61,062 bases of DNA from NCBI GenBank assembly GCA_016718345.1, contig JADKDN010000015.1, positions 1 through 61,062 on the forward strand. Direction: 5' to 3'. Every line of letters begins with the position of its first letter. Positions within the stretch are counted from its first letter, which is position 1. The notes below the pieces were generated by a model. The model worked only from the letters and a program-made list of their open reading frames with translations. It did not search any database and had not been told where the DNA came from. Both the position numbers and the translations under genes were made by a program. This document shows positions 56,779 to 61,062 of the stretch, piece by piece. The DNA is from Flavobacterium sp. (GTDB taxonomy: Bacteria > Bacteroidota > Bacteroidia > Flavobacteriales > Flavobacteriaceae).

Positions 56779-57651
56779 TTATGAATTTGGATTTATTGCC
56801 ATCAAATATTTTTTTGGTGTGGTGGCAAATTTCTTTTTAAAGGCAGCAATAAAGTGACTTCCAGTACTGTAACCAATTTTCAAGCCTACTTCATTTACAT
56901 TATAGGAACCGCTATCTAATAATTTTCGTGCATAATCCATTTTGTAATCAAACAAGAAGCCATACACCGTGTCGCCGTAGATTTGTTTGAAACCCATTTT
57001 GAGTTTTTTTAGATTCAATCCCACTTGGTCGGCAAGTTCTTGAAGTCCAGGGGGTTCAGCCATGTTGGAAATTATAATTTCTTTTGCTTTACGAATTTTC
57101 ATGACATTTTCTTCGTCAATTAAAAACGGGCATTGTTCTGCATTTGGGTCTTCGGTTCGGTTGAAATACAAACTCAACAGCTCATAACCCTTACCCTTAT
57201 AGTACAGATTTTTTATAGATGGATGCAAATTATAATGAAACAATTGACTCAATACGATAGACATCGAAGGGCTAATGTCACTTTCGTTATAATATTTCTT
57301 GTCCTTATTTTCCATGCTCAAAAACGGAATATAATCAGCCTGAGCAGAAAATAGAGCGTGAAATTTTTTTATAGAAACAATTACAGAAATTACCCACGAG
57401 TTTGGAGCTAATTCCAAATTCAATGGCAATTCTTTTTGTGGATTATACAATAGCAAGGCTTTTTCTTCTTTTAAATCTATGGCATAATTCCCTTGATTAA
57501 AGATAAATTTAGCTTTTCCTTTAATGCCAAAATGAAATTGTATCAAACCTTGACGAATTTGTTTTTCGGCTCGAAAGGTTTCATTTTCATCATTTTGGAA
57601 ACGAATTAGGGTAAAATCATCTTCAATTGTTATTATCTCTTGAGAACCCAT
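56779..57651 (-). CDS. AraC-family transcriptional regulator
   Basis: 290 residues. The N-terminal ~190 residues form a ligand-binding-like domain (LIRFQNDENETFRAEKQIRQ; LIQFHFGIKGKAKFIF). The C-terminal double HTH has LQELADQVGLNLKKLKMGFK and VNEVGLKIGYSTGSHFIAAF with KKFATTPKKYL. The form resembles PchR-type regulators, which respond to siderophores. It lies divergent from hemA and upstream of hemH, so control of haem synthesis or iron use is plausible but unproven. Confidence 0.85.
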   Translation of the reverse strand: MGSQEIITIEDDFTLIRFQNDENETFRAEKQIRQGLIQFHFGIKGKAKFIFNQGNYAIDLKEEKALLLYNPQKELPLNLELAPNSWVISVIVSIKKFHALFSAQADYIPFLSMENKDKKYYNESDISPSMSIVLSQLFHYNLHPSIKNLYYKGKGYELLSLYFNRTEDPNAEQCPFLIDEENVMKIRKAKEIIISNMAEPPGLQELADQVGLNLKKLKMGFKQIYGDTVYGFLFDYKMDYARKLLDSGSYNVNEVGLKIGYSTGSHFIAAFKKKFATTPKKYLMAINPNS

Positions 57652-57843
57652 AGCGGTATTTTTTTTAATGAAATTGGATAGAATTAAGTATTTTATTTAG
57701 AATTAATCTACATAGATAAATCTGAACTACTTAATTTCAGTACAAATTTAAAATAAATAACGCTTGGAAACTATTTTTTCTTAAAAAGTCTCACAACGAC
57801 ACAAATAGTCCTTGTAGCGTTACTTTTATAAAAAGGATAGTAA

Positions 57844-57851
57844 TAATTTTG
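57844..57851 (+). promoter_or_regulatory. Candidate -7 promoter element of the hemA operon
   Basis: TAATTTTG followed by T matches TAnnTTTGY, 24 bases before ATG 57876, in the 224-base divergent gap to the AraC gene. Confidence 0.4.
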
Positions 57852-57875
57852 TTAAAGTTTTAGGAAGGCAAACTT

Positions 57876-59131
57876 ATGGAGCATACAAACGGATTAAAAC
57901 ATCACTATTTCTACTCAGTTGGGTTGAGCTATAAAAAAGCAGATGCCGAAATTAGAGGTAAGTTTAGTTTAGACACTCAAGCCAAAAAGCGTTTGTTGGA
58001 GCAAGCTAAATCAGAAGGAATAGAAAGTTTAATAGTTACTTCAACTTGCAATCGAACAGAGATTTATGGTTTTGCTGAACACCCGTTTCAATTAATTAAG
58101 TTAATCTGTGAAAACAGTAACGGTTCTGTAGAAGCCTTTCAAAAAGTAGGTTTTGTATACAAAAATCAAGAAGCTATCAACCATTTGTTTCGTGTAGGAA
58201 CAGGTTTAGACAGTCAAATCTTAGGCGATTTTGAAATTATTAGCCAAATAAAAACCAGTTTTGCTGAGTCAAGAGCATTAGGTTTAATCAATACTTTTTG
58301 GATAGATTAATCAATGCAGTAATTCAAGCCAGCAAAAAAATAAAAAATGAGACTGAAATTAGCACGGGAGCCACTTCAGTGTCTTTTGCCTCCGTTCAGT
58401 ATATCATCAAGAATGTAGAAGACATTGGTAAAAAGAACATTTTGCTTTTTGGAACCGGAAAAATCGGACATAACACCTGTGAAAATTTGGTAAAACACAC
58501 CAAAAACGAGCACATCACTTTAATAAATCGTACTAAAGACAAAGCAGAAAAATTAGCCACCAAGCTCAATTTGATTGTCAAAGATTATTCAGAATTACAC
58601 CTCGAATTACAAAAAGCAGATGTAGTTATTGTAGCTACAGGTGCACAAAATCCTACCATTGACAAAGCCATTCTTAATTTGAAAAAGCCAATGTTGATTC
58701 TGGATTTATCTATTCCAAAAAATGTGAACGAGAATGTTCAAGATTTGGATGGAGTTAGTTTAGTTCATATGGATTATTTGTCGCAGTTGACCGATGAAAC
58801 TTTAGAAAACAGAAAACTTCATATTCCAGCGGCGGAAGCAATAATTGAAGAAATAAAGGAAGAATTTATAGCTTGGACAAAAGCAAGAAAATTTGCACCA
58901 ACCATTCATGCGTTGAAAGAGAAACTCAATGCTATTAAAGCTTCTGAATTGGATTTTCAAAGTAAAAAACTTGCCGATTTTAATGAAGAGCAAGCAGAAA
59001 TTATCAGTGCAAGAATCATTCAAAAAATTACCACACACTTTGCAAATCACTTAAAAGACAGCAACACCATGGTCGATGAAAGTATCGAATGGATTGAAAA
59101 AGTTTTTCAAATAGAAGCTACTTCAAAATAG
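57876..59131 (+). CDS. hemA: Glutamyl-tRNA reductase (one frameshift)
   Basis: First committed step of C5-type tetrapyrrole synthesis, giving glutamate-1-semialdehyde. The catalytic Cys58 is in VTSTCNRTEIYGF. GTGLDSQILGDFEIISQIK and the NADPH loop LLFGTGKIGHNTCENL follow, then LDLSIPKNVNENV. The frame breaks at the T-run 58295-58299: one more T would read INTFLDRLINAVIQASKKIK instead of INTFWID-stop. Restored length is about 418 residues, normal for the family. Confidence 0.93.
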
Positions 59132-59132
59132 C

Positions 59133-60057
59133 ATGAGTAAGACCATACGAATAGGAACCCGTGATAGTGAATTAGCACTTTGGCAAGCACACACCGTTCA
59201 AAAACAACTCAACGATTTAGGCTATAAAACAGAAATTATTGCTGTAAAATCTCAAGGCGACATCATTCTAGATAAACCACTTTACGAACTCGGAATCACT
59301 GGAATTTTTACCAAAACATTAGACATTGCAATGATTAATGGCCAAGTGGATATTGCCGTGCATTCCATGAAAGATGTGCCCACAGCTTTACCACAAGGAA
59401 TTGTGCAAGCGGCAGTTTTGGAAAGAGCAAACATTTTAGATATTTTGGTTTACAAAGGAAACCTCGATTTTCTGGAAGAACACGGAACTATCGCCACTGG
59501 GAGTTTACGCCGTCAAGCGCAATGGTGGAATAAATATCCTAAACATACTGTTGTCGATTTACGTGGAAATGTAAATACCAGAATGCAAAAACTCAATGAA
59601 AACGATTGGAACGGAGCCGTTTTTGCAGCAGCAGGACTTGAGCGAATCAATCTTAAGCCCAAAAATTACATTAATCTCGATTGGATGATTCCTGCACCAG
59701 CACAAGGTGCAATGGTCGTCGTTGCTATGGCAAATGATAATTTCACATTAGATGCACTTTCACAACTCAATCACATCGAAACCGAAATTTGCACCTATAT
59801 AGAAAGACAATTTCTAAAAACTCTAGGAAGGCGGTTTGCACAGCGCCAATTGCGTTATTGCAAAGTATAATGAAGACGAAGATACCATTGAGTTTAAAGG
59901 GGTTTTACTATCCATCGACGGGAAACAAAAACTAGAGATAGCCAAAAACGTTGCTATTTTTGAATGGAAAAAACTAGGTTTTAATTCCGCACAAGAAATT
60001 TTGAATAACGGAGGAACAGCATTAATGGCGGAAATAAAGAAACAATTAAAGAAATAA
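59133..60057 (+). CDS. hemC: Porphobilinogen deaminase (frameshifted at the cofactor-cysteine motif)
   Basis: Polymerises four porphobilinogen units to hydroxymethylbilane. The N-terminus has RIGTRDSELALWQAHTVQ. AVHSMKDVPTALPQG, TGSLRRQAQW, VDLRGNVNTRMQKL and APAQGAMVVV are family motifs. Around 59825-59860 three one-base indels scramble the dipyrromethane-binding motif. The intended reading is LEGGCTAPIGVIAKYNED, where Cys binds the cofactor. Downstream sequence continues to EIKKQLKK with a stop at 60055-60057. About 307 residues when restored. It starts one base after the hemA stop. Confidence 0.93.
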
Positions 60058-60064
60058 AATTAGA

Positions 60065-60116
60065 CAATTAAGCAATTAAGTTTGATTACGTTTTGCCCTT
60101 AATTTCTTAATGGTTT
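60065..60116 (+). repeat. Intergenic CTTAAT/ATTAAG repeat before hemD
   Basis: Contains ATTAAG units (60068-60080) and the inverse CTTAATTTCTTAATGGTTT (60098-60116), similar to the unit at 17574-17626. It may be a dispersed intergenic repeat or a weak hairpin inside the hem operon. Confidence 0.4.
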
Positions 60117-60127
60117 AAAATAAAAAA

Positions 60128-60799
60128 ATGATAAAACAGATTAACATACTTTCTACTAAAAAGCTTTTACCCAATCAAAAGCAACTGTTAGTTGATGCCT
60201 CTATTTTAGTGATTGAGGAAAACTTCATCGAAACAAAGAGTAAAAGTTTTGAACTGTCAAAAGTCAATGACAACTTGATTTTTTCCAGTCAAAATGCAGT
60301 TAAAAGTGTTTTGAATCATCCAAAACAAGAAGAGTTAAAACTAAAAAATGTTTTTTGTGTGGGTTTAAAAACAAAAACTATTTTGGAAGACAACGGATTT
60401 AATGTACTTGTTGATACAGATTACAGTTCCGATTTAGCAGAAATCATTTCATTGATATACAATAAAGAAAGCTATACTTTTTTTAGCGGAAATTTACGTA
60501 GAGATATTTTGCCAAATACGCTAAAAGAAAACGGAATCACATTCAATGAGATTGAAGTATATGAAACCAATTTAATACCAAAAAAAATAACAACAAAACG
60601 CGATGGAATTCTATTTTTTAGCCCATCGGCAGTGGAGAGTTATTTGAAGGTAAACAGAATTAAAAATGAAATTTGTTTTTGCATTGGCGAAACCACCGCA
60701 GAAGCATTAGAAGAAAAAGAAATAACTAACATTGTAATTGCAGCCGAACCTTCCGTTGAGAATGTAATTGATGAAGTTATAGCATATTACAACAATTAA
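60128..60799 (+). CDS. hemD: Uroporphyrinogen-III synthase
   Basis: 223 residues, intact. HemD-family folds are poorly conserved, but LIFSSQNAVKSVL, NVFCVGLKTKTILEDNGF, FFSGNLRRDILPNTL and ILFFSPSAVESYLKVN, plus FCIGETTAEALEEK, match the pattern. It cyclises and inverts ring D of hydroxymethylbilane. Position between hemC and hemE supports the call. Confidence 0.88.
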   Translation: MIKQINILSTKKLLPNQKQLLVDASILVIEENFIETKSKSFELSKVNDNLIFSSQNAVKSVLNHPKQEELKLKNVFCVGLKTKTILEDNGFNVLVDTDYSSDLAEIISLIYNKESYTFFSGNLRRDILPNTLKENGITFNEIEVYETNLIPKKITTKRDGILFFSPSAVESYLKVNRIKNEICFCIGETTAEALEEKEITNIVIAAEPSVENVIDEVIAYYNN

Positions 60800-60802
60800 A
60801 AC

Positions 60803-60862
60803 TTCGCGACTTTGCGACTTCGCGAGAAATAATTCGTGATAATTCGTGAAATTCGTGGCAAA
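60803..60862 (+). repeat. Intergenic direct-repeat cluster between hemD and hemE
   Basis: Short units of CTTCGCGA/CTTTGCGA (60802-60825) are followed by three copies of AATTCGTG (about 60831-60856). They fill nearly the whole gap before hemE. Such arrays of TTCGTG and TTTGCGA units look like a dispersed non-coding repeat family. Confidence 0.55.
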
Positions 60863-60871
60863 AAAATAAAG

Positions 60872-61062
60872 ATGATTAAAAACGACCTATTTTTAAGAGC
60901 CCTAAATAATGAAATTGTGGAACGTCCACCTGTTTGGATGATGCGCCAAGCCGGAAGATATTTACCAGAGTTTAGAGCTTTGCGTGACAAATATGATTTT
61001 TTCACGCGATGCGAAACCCCCGAACTAGCAGCCGAAATAACGGTGCAACCTATTCGAATTGT
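60872..61062 (+). CDS. hemE: Uroporphyrinogen decarboxylase, N-terminal part (cut by window end)
   Basis: Only the first 63 residues are in view. The conserved opening is RPPVWMMRQAGRYLPEFRAL, with the substrate-binding Arg residues, then FFTRCETPELAAEITVQPI. The enzyme converts uroporphyrinogen III to coproporphyrinogen III and would be the fourth gene of the operon. Confidence 0.92.
   Translation, partial: MIKNDLFLRALNNEIVERPPVWMMRQAGRYLPEFRALRDKYDFFTRCETPELAAEITVQPIRI

Noticed and set aside
1..61062. CRISPR arrays, tRNA, rRNA, insertion sequences or phage genes
   Set aside because: No regularly spaced repeats, cloverleaf-like sequences, transposase or integrase motifs were seen on either strand.

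Overview
The window is AT-rich chromosomal DNA from a Bacteroidota bacterium, almost certainly Flavobacterium or a close relative. Three secreted proteins carry type IX secretion (T9SS) C-terminal sorting domains. It also encodes the gliding/T9SS lipoprotein SprE (PorW), Flavobacteriales-type families (DUF4254, DUF4292, DUF5687, DUF6168, DUF6341, DUF6427), an ATP-synthase operon without beta and epsilon subunits, and many TAnnTTTG promoter elements. I saw no tRNA, rRNA, CRISPR array, insertion sequence or phage.

Layout. (1) 1-13.5 kb is a surface-polysaccharide locus. A broken group-1 glycosyltransferase tail runs on +. On - there is a run of LRR protein 2, Wzx flippase, FkbM methyltransferase, LRR protein 1 and Wzy polymerase. 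UDP-glucuronate decarboxylase and the initiating sugar transferase follow on +, then a WbuB-like glycosyltransferase, WecB and a PaaK-like adenylate-forming enzyme on -. (2) 13.6-25 kb holds purD, upp, small conserved families, a family 9 glycosyltransferase, a PaaE-like reductase, a DUF5687/ABC transporter pair and sprE. (3) 25-31.3 kb holds a bactofilin, AtpZ, DUF6168 and atpBEFHAG. (4) 31.3-46.4 kb holds an XRE regulator, a lipoprotein, a second flippase, dut, a nucleotidyltransferase, TPR, DUF4292, EnvC-like, thioesterase, SPOR protein, dprA, trpS, two plsC genes, recA and an acyl-ACP desaturase. (5) 46.9-52.1 kb is one giant T9SS surface protein. (6) 52.2-61 kb holds an HD protein, a crotonase and a histidine kinase. 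It ends with a haem cluster: hemJ-hemH on -, an AraC regulator, and hemA-hemC-hemD-hemE on +, with hemE cut by the window end.

Sequence quality is the main caveat. About twenty genes, including recA, trpS, hemA and hemC, are interrupted by one- or two-base indels, many in homopolymers, while the protein continues recognisably in another frame. In several places two or three indels compensate each other. I read most of these as sequencing or assembly errors rather than decay. I give reconstructed gene spans and state where the frame breaks. Wzy, Wzx and the N-terminal third of the giant adhesin are broken more densely, so real decay cannot be excluded there.

The genes work together mainly as envelope biology. 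The polysaccharide locus makes and exports a glycan. SprE belongs to the machine that secretes the LRR proteins and the giant adhesin. PlsC, the desaturase, EnvC, SPOR and bactofilin serve membrane and wall. The least described elements are the cysteine-ladder LRR protein embedded between FkbM and Wzy, and the tandem ~165-residue domains of the giant surface protein.
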